Positions 42,284 to 50,737 of a DNA stretch of 64,000 bases are shown in pieces. The position numbers and the translations under genes were made by a program. Position 1 is the first letter of the stretch; every line of letters begins with the position of its first letter. Under the pieces are notes generated by a model, which did not search any database, had not been told where the DNA came from, and was given only the letters and a program-made list of their open reading frames with translations. The stretch is from Nioella ostreopsis (GTDB lineage Bacteria; Pseudomonadota; Alphaproteobacteria; Rhodobacterales; Rhodobacteraceae): the NCBI RefSeq assembly GCF_004000255.1, contig NZ_RCIQ01000001.1:62001-126000 (forward strand), given 5' to 3'.

Positions 42284-43198
42284 ATGAAGATTACCCTCGC
42301 ACAGCTTCGGGCCTTCGTGGCGGTCTCGCGGGAAGGCTCGTTCACCCGCGCGGCAGAGCGGCTTGGCACCTCGCAGCCGTCGGTGACAATGGCGATCCGG
42401 CAATTGGAAGAGGCCCTTGGCCTGAAGCTGTTCGACCGATCCACGAAAGTTCTGGCTCTGACCAAAGCCAGCGCGACCTTTCTACCGGGGATCGAGCGCA
42501 CGCTGAACGACCTCGATACAACGCTGGCCGATTTCCACGCGGCCGCGGACGGCACACAAGGCAGCGTCGCGGTGGCGGTGCTGCCCTCGGTCGCCACGGT
42601 TGTTCTGCCGCGCACGATTCAAAGCTTTTCCGCAGCCTTTCCCAAGACCCGCATTTCCTTGCGCGACGACAATTCCACCGGTGTGTGTGACCGCGTGCTG
42701 AGCGGCGAGGTCGATCTGGGGGTGGCAGGGCGGACCGATCATGTGGCGGGGGTGCAGTTCGAACCCTTGCTGCGCGATCCGTTCGGGGCGGTCGTTCACA
42801 AGTCGCATCCCCTTGCCGGGGAAACAGGCCCGCTGACCTGGAAAGACCTGGCCGGGTATCCGTTCATCTCCTTCGCCGCCGATACGGGGTTGCGGCCGCT
42901 GCTGGACACACTGGTCGATCAGCCCGAAAACGTCAGTTCCCCCTGGATCGAGGTGTCGAACATCGCGACGGTTCTGTCGCTGCTGAAGACCAATCTGGGG
43001 ATTGCAGCGCTGCCGAAGATGTCGGTGAACCCGATCGAGAACGACGTGGTGTTCCGGACCCTTCTGAACCCGCCGCTGTTTCGCGAGCTTGGGTTGATCA
43101 CCCGACAGGGGCGATCCCTGACGCCCGCAGCGGAGCATTTCGTGGAGCATATGAAGGAAACCCTCAGGCCCAGATGGGAGAAACCGGCGGCGCATTGA
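42284..43198 (+). CDS. LysR-family transcriptional regulator
   Basis: The 304-residue regulator has the N-terminal wHTH LRAFVAVSREGSFTRAAERLGTSQPSVTMAIRQLEEALGLKLFDRS, followed by the usual effector-binding fold (GSVAVAVLPSVATVVLPRTIQSFSAAFP and GVQFEPLLRDPFGAVVHKSHPL). ATG 42284 puts the start just before the DNA-binding domain. It is divergent from the ThDP decarboxylase and just upstream of the TRAP transporter genes, so it may control either or both. Effector unknown. Confidence 0.93.
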   Translation: MKITLAQLRAFVAVSREGSFTRAAERLGTSQPSVTMAIRQLEEALGLKLFDRSTKVLALTKASATFLPGIERTLNDLDTTLADFHAAADGTQGSVAVAVLPSVATVVLPRTIQSFSAAFPKTRISLRDDNSTGVCDRVLSGEVDLGVAGRTDHVAGVQFEPLLRDPFGAVVHKSHPLAGETGPLTWKDLAGYPFISFAADTGLRPLLDTLVDQPENVSSPWIEVSNIATVLSLLKTNLGIAALPKMSVNPIENDVVFRTLLNPPLFRELGLITRQGRSLTPAAEHFVEHMKETLRPRWEKPAAH

Positions 43199-43236
43199 TA
43201 CCGGCGGGTTATCTTTTTATTCGATTTACTTATAGG

Positions 43237-43262
43237 TGAGCATTTTATATCAAAAATGCTCA
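43237..43262. promoter_or_regulatory. Perfect inverted repeat upstream of the TRAP transporter genes
   Basis: TGAGCATTTT (43237-43246) and AAAATGCTCA (43253-43262) are perfect 10-bp inverted arms with a six-base spacer. A third half-site, AAAATGCTTA, follows at 43265-43274. The block is AT-rich within a GC-rich genome and lies about 70 bases before the start. It looks like an operator or a terminator of the LysR gene; no T-tract follows. Confidence 0.5.
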
Positions 43263-43328
43263 TAAAATGCTTAGCACAATCCGTGGAATCATGTGTCCCT
43301 TGGGGTATCCGAACCAGGAGGACTTCCC

Positions 43329-44339
43329 ATGACTAATTCGATCAATCGACGCGGATTGCTTGCTGCGGCAGGCGGCATCGCTTTCGCCTTGTCCGTGACC
43401 TCACCGGGTTTTGCGCAGGATCCTGACTTTCTGAATATCGGCGGTGGCCCAAGCGGCGGCACCTTCAACGTGGTCGCAACCGGCCTTGGCGATCTGCTGC
43501 GCGGCGAGTTCGCCGACAGCATCATTGGCGTGCAGCCCGGCGGATCTGGCCCTAACCTGTTGCGGGTGTCGTCGGGCGATGTCGATCTGGGCATCACCTC
43601 TGCCAGCAACGCGGCGGATGCCTGGGCCGGGCGCGACCCGGCGACCCCTGACAGCCCGATCCAGAATGTGCGCGGGCTGATGACCTTCTTCCCGAGCGCG
43701 ATCCAGATCTGGGTCGATGCCGATTCCGACATTTACTCGGTCGAGGATCTGGTCGGTCGTCAGATCAGCGCCGGCCAGCCCGGCCAGACATCGTGGCTGG
43801 CCTTCAACAACCTGCTGTCGGTCTATGACATGAGCATCGAGGATATCGAGGCCGGTGGCGGCCAGGTGCATCCGCTGAGCTGGGCGGAGTCGCAAAGCGC
43901 CTTGCGGGACGGTCAGCTGGATGCGGTGATGTGGGTTGCGCTCTATCCGCATTCCACGGTTCTGGCGACGGAAACGGCGCGTGAGATCCGGGTGCTGTCG
44001 CTGGATGAGGAGCGTGTGGCGGAATACCTGGACCTGCACGGTGCGGGCTTTGCGGAAGTGACCCTGCCCGTGGGGCTCTATCAAGGCCAGAGCGAACCGG
44101 CCTTGACCGTGGGGACCACGACCTTCCTGTTTGCCTCCGACGACATGAGCGACGACACGGCCTACCGGGTGACCTCTGCGATCTGGAACAACCTCGAGAG
44201 GTTCCAGCAGACCCATGCCCTGCTGCAATATATCGAGCAGGACACCGCAGGACGTGGCATGTTCGTGCCGATCCACCCCGGCGCAGCCCGGTTCTATGAA
44301 GAGCAAGGCATCCCGATGGATGAGCCTCGCCTCGACTGA
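43329..44339 (+). CDS. TAXI-family TRAP transporter solute-binding protein
   Basis: The 336-residue protein has a Tat-like/Sec signal (NRRGLLAAAGGIAFALSVTSPGFAQ). The TAXI core has LNIGGGPSGGTFNVVATGLGDLLR, VQPGGSGPNLLRVSSGDVDLGITSASNA and GRQISAGQPGQTSWLAF. It captures an unknown organic solute in the periplasm and passes it to the permease encoded next. AGGAGGAC precedes ATG 43329. A 12-bp perfect stem-loop lies ten bases past its stop, between it and the permease gene. Confidence 0.94.
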   Translation: MTNSINRRGLLAAAGGIAFALSVTSPGFAQDPDFLNIGGGPSGGTFNVVATGLGDLLRGEFADSIIGVQPGGSGPNLLRVSSGDVDLGITSASNAADAWAGRDPATPDSPIQNVRGLMTFFPSAIQIWVDADSDIYSVEDLVGRQISAGQPGQTSWLAFNNLLSVYDMSIEDIEAGGGQVHPLSWAESQSALRDGQLDAVMWVALYPHSTVLATETAREIRVLSLDEERVAEYLDLHGAGFAEVTLPVGLYQGQSEPALTVGTTTFLFASDDMSDDTAYRVTSAIWNNLERFQQTHALLQYIEQDTAGRGMFVPIHPGAARFYEEQGIPMDEPRLD

Positions 44340-44348
44340 GACAGCTCC

Positions 44349-44385
44349 GGTCACGAGCGGTGATGCTCTCTTGCCGCTCGTGACC
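44349..44385 (+). promoter_or_regulatory. Strong stem-loop between binding-protein and permease genes
   Basis: GGTCACGAGCGG (44349-44360) pairs perfectly with CCGCTCGTGACC (44374-44385). There is no T-tract. In transport operons such a hairpin usually protects the 3' end of the binding-protein message and lowers permease expression. Confidence 0.75.
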
Positions 44386-44457
44386 TCTGCACCCCTGATG
44401 TCCGATGTTTATGGCTGGCGGGCCAGTGATGCCCTCAGTGAAGCTTAGGTGACCCCA

Positions 44458-46344
44458 ATGCCCATCCCCTTGGAAAGAACGGTGACGGTGCTGGCGGTGA
44501 CGATGGCGCTTTTCCATCTTCTCGTCGCCTCGCCCCTGACCCTGTTTCCCGATCTGATCGTGCGCGGGGCGCATCTGCTTCTGGCGCTGGTGATCGGCTT
44601 CCTGATCTATGGCATGAAGGGAGGTGCCGTTCAGAAGACGGTCGACCTTGCCCTGATTGCGCTTTCGGTCGTCTGCCTGGGCTACCTTGTCGTCAACCAC
44701 GCGTCGATCGTTGTGCGCCCGCCATGGACGCGGGACGCGACGCCGATTGAGCTTTTCGTCGCGTTTGGCACCATCGTGGTGGTGCTGGAACTGACCCGGC
44801 GCGCGCTTGGCATGGCGATTACGGCGCTGTGCCTGATCTTCATTCTCTATGGCTTCATCGGGCCAGAGCTGCGCCATATCGGATTTCTCAGACCGCTGGC
44901 CCATAGCGGCGTGGACCTCAATGAGTTCGTGGACCAGATGTATTTCAGCTTCGAAGGCATCTTCGGGGTCGCGCTTGGGGTGTCCACCAGTTTCATCTTT
45001 CTCTTCGTGGTGTTCGGCGCGCTCTTGCAGGTGATCGGCGGCGGCGATTTCTTCGTCAATGTCACCAAGGCTGCGACCGGCGCAACGCGGGGCGGCCCGG
45101 CCAAGATGGCCGTGGTGGCCAGTGCCCTGATGGGCATGATGTCGGGCAGTTCCGTGGCCAATGTCGCGACCACCGGGGCGATCACCATCCCGATGATGAA
45201 GAAACTCGGCTACCCGAAGACCTTCGCGGGCGCTGTCGAGGCGGTGGCATCGACCGGCGGGCAGATCACGCCGCCGATCATGGGCGCCGCCGCCTTCCTG
45301 ATGGCGGCAATTCTGGGCATCAACTATCAGGAGGTGATCACCGCCGCCGCATTGCCCGCCGTTCTGTTCTTCCTGTCGCTGTTCGTGGCGGTCCACTGGG
45401 AAGCGCTCAAGCACGGATTGCAACCGCTGGAGCGCGTCGAAAAGGGCGCGACGATGCGGGAATTCGCGGCGGGCTGGACCTTCATCTTGCCCCTGGTGGT
45501 GATCACCACGTTCCTGATGATGGGCTACACACCCAGCCTGTCGGCCTTCTACGGCGTGGTGGCAACGCTGGTGACGCCCTTCCTGCGGCGCTCGACCTGG
45601 GTGTCGCCCATGGTGCTGGCCGAAGGCTTGAACCTCGGGGCCCGCGCCGCCGTGACGGTCGCCATTGCCTGCGCCTCGGCGGGGATCATCGTGGGCATCG
45701 TCCAGATTTCAGGGCTCGGGTTCCGCTTCAGCAGCCTTGTGATCGCGTTTGCTAATGGCAATCTCTACGCCGCGCTGTTCCTTGCCATGATCGCGGCCTT
45801 CATCTTCGGCATGGGGATGCCGACGACGCCCGCCTATATCATCCAGGCCACGCTGGTCGCCCCCGCGCTGGTCGAGCTTGGCGCGACGCCGCTGTCGGCG
45901 CATCTGTTCGTGTTCTACTATGCTGTTCTGGGCCAGATCACCCCGCCCGTCGCGGTGGCGGCCTTCGCAGCCGCGCCGATAGCGGGATCGAGTTCCACCT
46001 CTGTCGGGTGGCGCGCCTTCGCATTGGGCATGCCCGCCTATGTCATCCCCTTCCTGTTCGTCGCCAATCCGGTGCTTCTGGGGCAAGGCGGATGGGGAGA
46101 ACTGCTGGAGGTGCTGTCAAGATCGGCCACCGCCATCGTGTGTCTGTCCATCGCCCTGACGGGTTGGCTCGGCGGCCGGGCGCTTGGCTGGATCGGCCGG
46201 GGCATGCTGTTGCTTGCGGCGGCCCTGCTGATCGCCCCCAACCATTTGCTGAGCGCAGTCGCCATCGTCCTGTGTATCGGCGTCTGGTCGATCCAGTGGT
46301 CGGGCTGGTCCCTGCATCGCCTGAAAGGAGAGCCCCGTGACTGA
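44458..46344 (+). CDS. TRAP transporter fused 4TM/12TM permease (TAXI type)
   Basis: The 628-residue protein fuses the small (DctQ-like, first four helices) and large (DctM-like) permease units. The DctM part has GGGDFFVNVTKAATGATRGGPAKMAVVASALMGMMSGSSVANVATTG and AAFIFGMGMPTTPAYIIQATLVAPAL. It uses an ion gradient to import the solute delivered by the TAXI protein. ATG 44458 is preferred over GTG 44449 because AGG is then about eight bases away. The RidA gene starts inside its last codons. Confidence 0.95.
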   Translation: MPIPLERTVTVLAVTMALFHLLVASPLTLFPDLIVRGAHLLLALVIGFLIYGMKGGAVQKTVDLALIALSVVCLGYLVVNHASIVVRPPWTRDATPIELFVAFGTIVVVLELTRRALGMAITALCLIFILYGFIGPELRHIGFLRPLAHSGVDLNEFVDQMYFSFEGIFGVALGVSTSFIFLFVVFGALLQVIGGGDFFVNVTKAATGATRGGPAKMAVVASALMGMMSGSSVANVATTGAITIPMMKKLGYPKTFAGAVEAVASTGGQITPPIMGAAAFLMAAILGINYQEVITAAALPAVLFFLSLFVAVHWEALKHGLQPLERVEKGATMREFAAGWTFILPLVVITTFLMMGYTPSLSAFYGVVATLVTPFLRRSTWVSPMVLAEGLNLGARAAVTVAIACASAGIIVGIVQISGLGFRFSSLVIAFANGNLYAALFLAMIAAFIFGMGMPTTPAYIIQATLVAPALVELGATPLSAHLFVFYYAVLGQITPPVAVAAFAAAPIAGSSSTSVGWRAFALGMPAYVIPFLFVANPVLLGQGGWGELLEVLSRSATAIVCLSIALTGWLGGRALGWIGRGMLLLAAALLIAPNHLLSAVAIVLCIGVWSIQWSGWSLHRLKGEPRD

Positions 46345-46864
46345 GCCGAACCCAAGCCGGATGACGACAATGCTGACGGGCTCTCGCGGTGATCTTGCCG
46401 CTGTCGCGGGTCGTTTGCCCAAGCCGGAGGGGACGCAATACCCCTATGAGCTGGTGATCATCGACGGCACGACTGCCTTTCTGGCGGGTCAGATCCCGAA
46501 GCAGGCGGGGCAGCTTGCGGTTGTCGGCAAGGTTGGCATGGACGTCAGTTGCACCGAGGCCGCCATGGCCGCGCGCATCTGTGCGGAACAGGCGCTGGCC
46601 TGGTTGAACCACTCGGCAGGCGGGCTGGAGAACCTGAGACGGATTCTGCGCTTGACCTGCTACATTGCCCATGATGACGGGTTTCAGGACATATCGGCAG
46701 TTGCCGATGGCGCCTCGACCTACCTGATCGAGATGCTCGGCGACAAGGGACGGCACACACGGTCCGTTGTGGGTGTGAAAAGCCTGCCGCGCAACGCGCC
46801 GGTGCTGGTCGAGGTCACGGCCTCTCTGATATCGCCGACCCGGGCCGATGCCATAGGTGGGTGA
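46337..46864 (+). CDS. RidA/YjgF-family protein
   Basis: The 175-residue protein begins at GTG (after AAAGGAGAG) and overlaps the permease end by eight bases. The fold signatures are VAGRLPKPEGTQYPYELV, TAFLAGQIPKQAGQL, VGKVGMDVSCTEAAMAARICAEQALAWL and LPRNAPVLVEVTASL. It belongs to the longer RidA branch (typical RidA has about 128 residues). RidA proteins hydrolyse reactive enamine/imine intermediates made by PLP- or flavin-dependent enzymes. Coupling to a TRAP permease suggests the imported solute is an amino compound. Confidence 0.9.
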   Translation: MTEPNPSRMTTMLTGSRGDLAAVAGRLPKPEGTQYPYELVIIDGTTAFLAGQIPKQAGQLAVVGKVGMDVSCTEAAMAARICAEQALAWLNHSAGGLENLRRILRLTCYIAHDDGFQDISAVADGASTYLIEMLGDKGRHTRSVVGVKSLPRNAPVLVEVTASLISPTRADAIGG

Positions 46865-46906
46865 TCCACGAAGAACAGGCAGGCAGCTCTACGCATTCCC
46901 GCTCGC

Positions 46907-47947
46907 CTATTGCCGATAGCTGTATGCCGGGCGCGAGAACGCGCTGGCCGTCGGACCAAGCGTCGGCCCGGTGTCGCGGAAGGCCATGTTGTTACGACGA
47001 TCCTCGAACGGCGACAGGCCAAAGACGGACCTGTAATTCTTCGACAGCTGCGACGCATTGGTGCATCCGACCTCGATGGCGATTTCGGTGATGGGCCGGG
47101 TTGAAAACCGCACCAGTTGCCGCGCGGCCTTCATGCGCATCGTGCGATAGTAGACGGACGGGCTTTGCCCCGTGGCGCTTTTGAACCGGCGTTCCAGCTG
47201 TCGCTGTGACATGTTCATACGGTCGGCCACTTCGGCGATGCTGATCGTGTCCTCGATATGGTCATTCAGCAGCGCGATCGCCCGGCGCACGGGTTCCGGC
47301 ACGCAATCGACGGTGCTGTCGGCATGCAGTGTTGGTACCCGTTGCTGCACGCCGGTGCTGCGGATGATCGGGTGCTGGAACCAGCAGGCCACCTCGGTGG
47401 ACACATCCAGGCCGAGGCGGTCCCCGATCAGATGCAGCATCAGGTCGAACGCCGCCGCCGATCCGGAGGCGGTCTGGCGGGCGCGATCCACCACGATCAC
47501 CTCGTCGGACGACTCGATAGCGGGAAACTCGGCAGCGAACGCGGCGCGATAGCACCAATGCACACTGACCCGGTGATCGTTCAGAAGACCGGCCCGCGCC
47601 AGCGGAAAAACACCCCCGCTAATCGCCCCGAGCACCGAGCCGTGCCGCGCCAGATGGCGCATTCGGCCTTGGCTGGCGGACCTGCTTGCAAATGCGCTGT
47701 CCGGGGCGCTGAGAACGAACAGGTAGTCCAGCCCGACCGTATCGGGCAGCGCGTGGTCGGCGTCAAAGCCAACCCGCGCGCTGGACCGGACCGCCCCACC
47801 ATCCTCGCTCAGAAGGCACCAGTCGAAGACCTTGCGTTCGGCGATCTCGTTGGCCACCCTCAGAGGCTCGATCGCCGAGGTCAGGCAGGACATGGGAAAG
47901 CCCGGCAGCAGCAGGAAGCCGAAGCGAATTGGCTTTTCTCGGGGCAT
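46907..47947 (-). CDS. glxA: GlxA-family transcriptional regulator (DJ-1/PfpI domain plus AraC HTH)
   Basis: The 346-residue regulator has an N-terminal DJ-1/PfpI-like amidotransferase fold (FGFLLLPGFPMSCLTSAIEPLRVANEIA...; ISGGVFPLARAGLLNDHRVSVHWCY, the family's pseudo-catalytic region). The C-terminal double HTH is AraC-type (ISIAEVADRMNMSQRQLERRFKSATGQSPSVYYRTMRMKAARQLV and ITEIAIEVGCTNASQLSKNYR). This domain pair defines GlxA-family regulators, named for the glx cluster that stands next to it here. It likely controls the adjacent glutamine-synthetase-type and Glx genes. Effector unknown. Confidence 0.92.
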   Translation of the reverse strand: MPREKPIRFGFLLLPGFPMSCLTSAIEPLRVANEIAERKVFDWCLLSEDGGAVRSSARVGFDADHALPDTVGLDYLFVLSAPDSAFASRSASQGRMRHLARHGSVLGAISGGVFPLARAGLLNDHRVSVHWCYRAAFAAEFPAIESSDEVIVVDRARQTASGSAAAFDLMLHLIGDRLGLDVSTEVACWFQHPIIRSTGVQQRVPTLHADSTVDCVPEPVRRAIALLNDHIEDTISIAEVADRMNMSQRQLERRFKSATGQSPSVYYRTMRMKAARQLVRFSTRPITEIAIEVGCTNASQLSKNYRSVFGLSPFEDRRNNMAFRDTGPTLGPTASAFSRPAYSYRQ

Positions 47948-47977
47948 GAGCCTTTCGTTCCTCCCAGATCGGCCGGA

Positions 47978-49306
47978 TCAGATATCCAGCGTGTTATCCT
48001 TTTCCCATCGGCTGAAATGGGACACGAAGTCGTTCCATTCCTGATGCTTGAGCTTGAGGAAAGCCGCCGAGAACTCTTCGCCCATGGCCGCCTTCAACCC
48101 CTTGTCGCGGTCATAGGCGCGCAGGGCGTCCAGCATGTTCAGCGGCAGTTTCGGCGCACCGCGCACCTTGTGGCCTTCGGCATACATGTCGATATCGTAT
48201 CGCTTGCCGGGATCGGCTTCGTTGCGGATGCCGTCGAGGCCCGCCGCGATGATCACCGCTTGCAGCAGGTAGGGGTTTGCCGCGCCATCGGGCAGGCGCA
48301 GTTCGAACCGGCCGGGGCCGGGCACGCGGACCATGTGGGTGCGGTTGTTGCCCGTCCATGTCACGGTATTGGGCGCCCATGTGGCCCCCGACATGGTGCG
48401 AGGCGCGTTGATGCGCTTGTAGCTGTTCACCGTCGGGTTGGTGATCGCGGCCAGGGCGCTGGCGTGGCTCATGATGCCGCCGAGGAAGTGCTTGCCCGGG
48501 GCGGAGAGACCCAGTTCGCCGGTCGGTCCATCGCCTTCGCCGGCGAAGGCATTGACGCTGGCAGCCGAACCCGGCGCGTCCCAGACCGAGACATGCACAT
48601 GGCAGCCATTGCCGGTCAGCCCCTCGACCGGTTTCGGCATGAAGGTGGCGCGCAGCCCATGTTTTTCCGCGACCGACTTGGTCATGAACTTGAAGAAACT
48701 GTGCTTGTCGGCGGTCTTCAGCACGTCGTCGAATTCCCAGTTCATCTCGAACTGGCCATTCGCGTCCTCATGGTCGTTCTGGTAGGGGCTCCAGCCAAGC
48801 TCCAGCATGTAGTCGCAGATCTCGCGCACCACGTCATAGCGGCGCATCACCGCCTGTTGGTCGTAACAGGGCTTGGCGGCGGTGTCGTATTCATCGGAAA
48901 TCTGCTCGCCATCGGCGGTCAGAAGGAAAAACTCGGCCTCGACCCCGGTCTTGACGTGCAGGCCCATCTCGGCGGCTTCATCCACCAGACGGCGCAGCAC
49001 ATTGCGCGGGGCCTGGGCGACGTCTTCGCCCTCCATCACGCAGTTGGACGCGACCCAGGCGACCTCGGGCTTCCAGGGCAGTTGGATGACGGATGAGGGA
49101 TCGGGAACCGCCAGCATGTCGGGATGGGCGGGCGTCATGTCGAGCCATGTGGCAAATCCCGCAAATCCCGCGCCATCCGCCTGCATGTCGGCAATCGCCT
49201 GCGCGGGCACCAGTTTGGCCCGCTGGCCGCCAAAAAGGTCGGTGAAGGAGATCATGAAATATTTGACGCCGCGTTCCGCCGCGTAGGCTGCCAGATCAAG
49301 TGTCAT
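47978..49306 (-). CDS. glnT: Glutamine synthetase type III-like (GlnT/gamma-glutamylmethylamide synthetase type)
   Basis: The 442-residue protein has a short beta-grasp N-terminus (VKYFMISFTDLFGGQRAKLVP). The GS catalytic domain has VKTGVEAEFFLL (metal Glu), YQNDHEDANGQFEMNW, GNGCHVHVSVWD (His) and ITNPTVNSYKRINAPRT. The PNTVTWTGNNRTHMVR and GRFELRLPDGAANPYL segments complete the active site. It ligates glutamate to ammonia or methylamine with ATP. The same family covers GlnT and GmaS (gamma-glutamylmethylamide synthetase) and sequence alone does not separate them for me. It lies between glxA and the three Glx subunits. Confidence 0.88.
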   Translation of the reverse strand: MTLDLAAYAAERGVKYFMISFTDLFGGQRAKLVPAQAIADMQADGAGFAGFATWLDMTPAHPDMLAVPDPSSVIQLPWKPEVAWVASNCVMEGEDVAQAPRNVLRRLVDEAAEMGLHVKTGVEAEFFLLTADGEQISDEYDTAAKPCYDQQAVMRRYDVVREICDYMLELGWSPYQNDHEDANGQFEMNWEFDDVLKTADKHSFFKFMTKSVAEKHGLRATFMPKPVEGLTGNGCHVHVSVWDAPGSAASVNAFAGEGDGPTGELGLSAPGKHFLGGIMSHASALAAITNPTVNSYKRINAPRTMSGATWAPNTVTWTGNNRTHMVRVPGPGRFELRLPDGAANPYLLQAVIIAAGLDGIRNEADPGKRYDIDMYAEGHKVRGAPKLPLNMLDALRAYDRDKGLKAAMGEEFSAAFLKLKHQEWNDFVSHFSRWEKDNTLDI

Positions 49307-49382
49307 GTCGTCTTTTCCCGTTTCCCTGTTGCTGTCTTTATGCGTTAAAACGGCGCGAGGTCACACCCCGCGCCGCATTGTA

Positions 49383-50726
49383 TCAGTATCCGCTGCCCGG
49401 TTTGCCCGGATACCAGTCGGTGCCTGCCAGCGGCACCTGTGCCATGGCGGCGGCCTCCATCGTCAGGGCGCAGAGGTCCTCCGGCTCCAGATTGTGCAGG
49501 TGGTTGTGGCCGCAGGCCCGCGCGATGGTCTGGGCCTCCAGCGTCATGACCTTGAGGTAGTTGCGCAGCCGCCGCCCCCCTTCGACGGGGTCGAGCCGCT
49601 TGGCCAGCTCCGGGTCCTGCGTGGTGATGCCCGCGGGGTCCAGCCCCTCGTGCCAGTCGTCATAAGCGCCGGTGGTGGTGCCGAGTTTCTGATACTCGGC
49701 TTCCCATTTCGGGTCATTGTCGCCAAGCGCGACCAGTGCGGCGGTGCCGATGGCAACCGCATCCGCACCAAGCGCCAACGCCTTGGCAACATCGGCCCCG
49801 GTGCGGATCCCGCCAGAGACCACAAGCTGAACCTCGCGGTGCAGCCCAAGGTCTTGCAAGGCTCGCACGGCGGGGCGGATACAGGCCAGCGTCGGCAGGC
49901 CCACATGTTCGATGAACACATCCTGCGTGGCAGCGGTGCCGCCCTGCATCCCATCCAGCACCACCACGTCAGCGCCTGCTTTCACCGCCAAGGCAGTGTC
50001 GAAATAGGGCCGGGTGCCGCCGACCTTCACATAGATCGGCACCCGCCAACCGGTGATTTCGCGCAGTTCGAGGATCTTGATTTCCAGATCATCGGGGCCC
50101 GTCCAATCCGGGTGACGGCAGGCCGACCGCTGGTCGATCCCTTTGGGCAGCGTGCGCATCTCGGCCACACGGTCGCTGATCTTCTGGCCAAGCAGCATGC
50201 CGCCGCCGCCGGGCTTGGCGCCCTGGCCCACGACGATTTCAATGGCATCGGCCTTGCGCAGGTCATCGGGGTTCATCCCGTAGCGCGAGGGCAGGTATTG
50301 ATAGACCAGTTTGCTGGAATGGCCGCGTTCCTCTGGCGTCATGCCGCCGTCGCCGGTGGTGGTCGAGGTGCCAGCGGCACTCGCCCCACGCCCGAGCGCC
50401 TCTTTCGCCTGCGCCGACAGCGCGCCGAAGCTCATCCCCGCGATGGTGATCGGGATATCGAGCTTGATCGGGTTCTTGGCGAAGCGGGTGCCAAGCGTCA
50501 CCGATGTGTCGCAGCGTTCGCGGTAGCCTTCCAGCGGGTAGCGCGACACCGACGCGCCAAGGAACAGCAGGTCGTCGAAATGCGGCACCCGCCGTTTCGC
50601 GCCGCCGCCGCGAATGTCATAGATGCCGGTCGCCGCCGCGCGGCGGATCTCGGCGTTGATCGGGTTGGAAAACGTCGCCGACTGAATGGGGACGGTGCGG
50701 GGGATCTTGTGGTCTTGATCGCTCAT
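49383..50726 (-). CDS. glxD: FMN-binding glutamate-synthase-domain protein (GlxD type)
   Basis: The 447-residue protein is the FMN/central domain of glutamate synthase: LDIPITIAGMSFGALSAQAKEALGRGA, SRYGMNPDDLRKADAIEIVVGQGAKPGGGG, GADVVVLDGMQGGTAATQDVF and VVSGGIRTGADVAKALALGADAVAIGTAAL. The C-terminal region has a CGHNHLHNLEPEDLCAL segment. It would hold the FMN and Fe-S site where ammonia or an amine meets a 2-oxo acid. ATG 50726 overlaps the GXGXG gene by a few bases. It corresponds to GlxD/MgsC. Confidence 0.9.
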   Translation of the reverse strand: MSDQDHKIPRTVPIQSATFSNPINAEIRRAAATGIYDIRGGGAKRRVPHFDDLLFLGASVSRYPLEGYRERCDTSVTLGTRFAKNPIKLDIPITIAGMSFGALSAQAKEALGRGASAAGTSTTTGDGGMTPEERGHSSKLVYQYLPSRYGMNPDDLRKADAIEIVVGQGAKPGGGGMLLGQKISDRVAEMRTLPKGIDQRSACRHPDWTGPDDLEIKILELREITGWRVPIYVKVGGTRPYFDTALAVKAGADVVVLDGMQGGTAATQDVFIEHVGLPTLACIRPAVRALQDLGLHREVQLVVSGGIRTGADVAKALALGADAVAIGTAALVALGDNDPKWEAEYQKLGTTTGAYDDWHEGLDPAGITTQDPELAKRLDPVEGGRRLRNYLKVMTLEAQTIARACGHNHLHNLEPEDLCALTMEAAAMAQVPLAGTDWYPGKPGSGY

Positions 50727-50737
50727 GGTCCTCGTCC

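Noticed and set aside
43804-45423. A 539-codon minus-strand frame over the TRAP genes
   Set aside because: Very rich in His, Arg and Gln, no family match, antisense to the TAXI protein and permease.
47258-49096. A 612-codon plus-strand frame across glxA and glnT
   Set aside because: Shadow frame; both minus-strand genes have full-length domain signatures.
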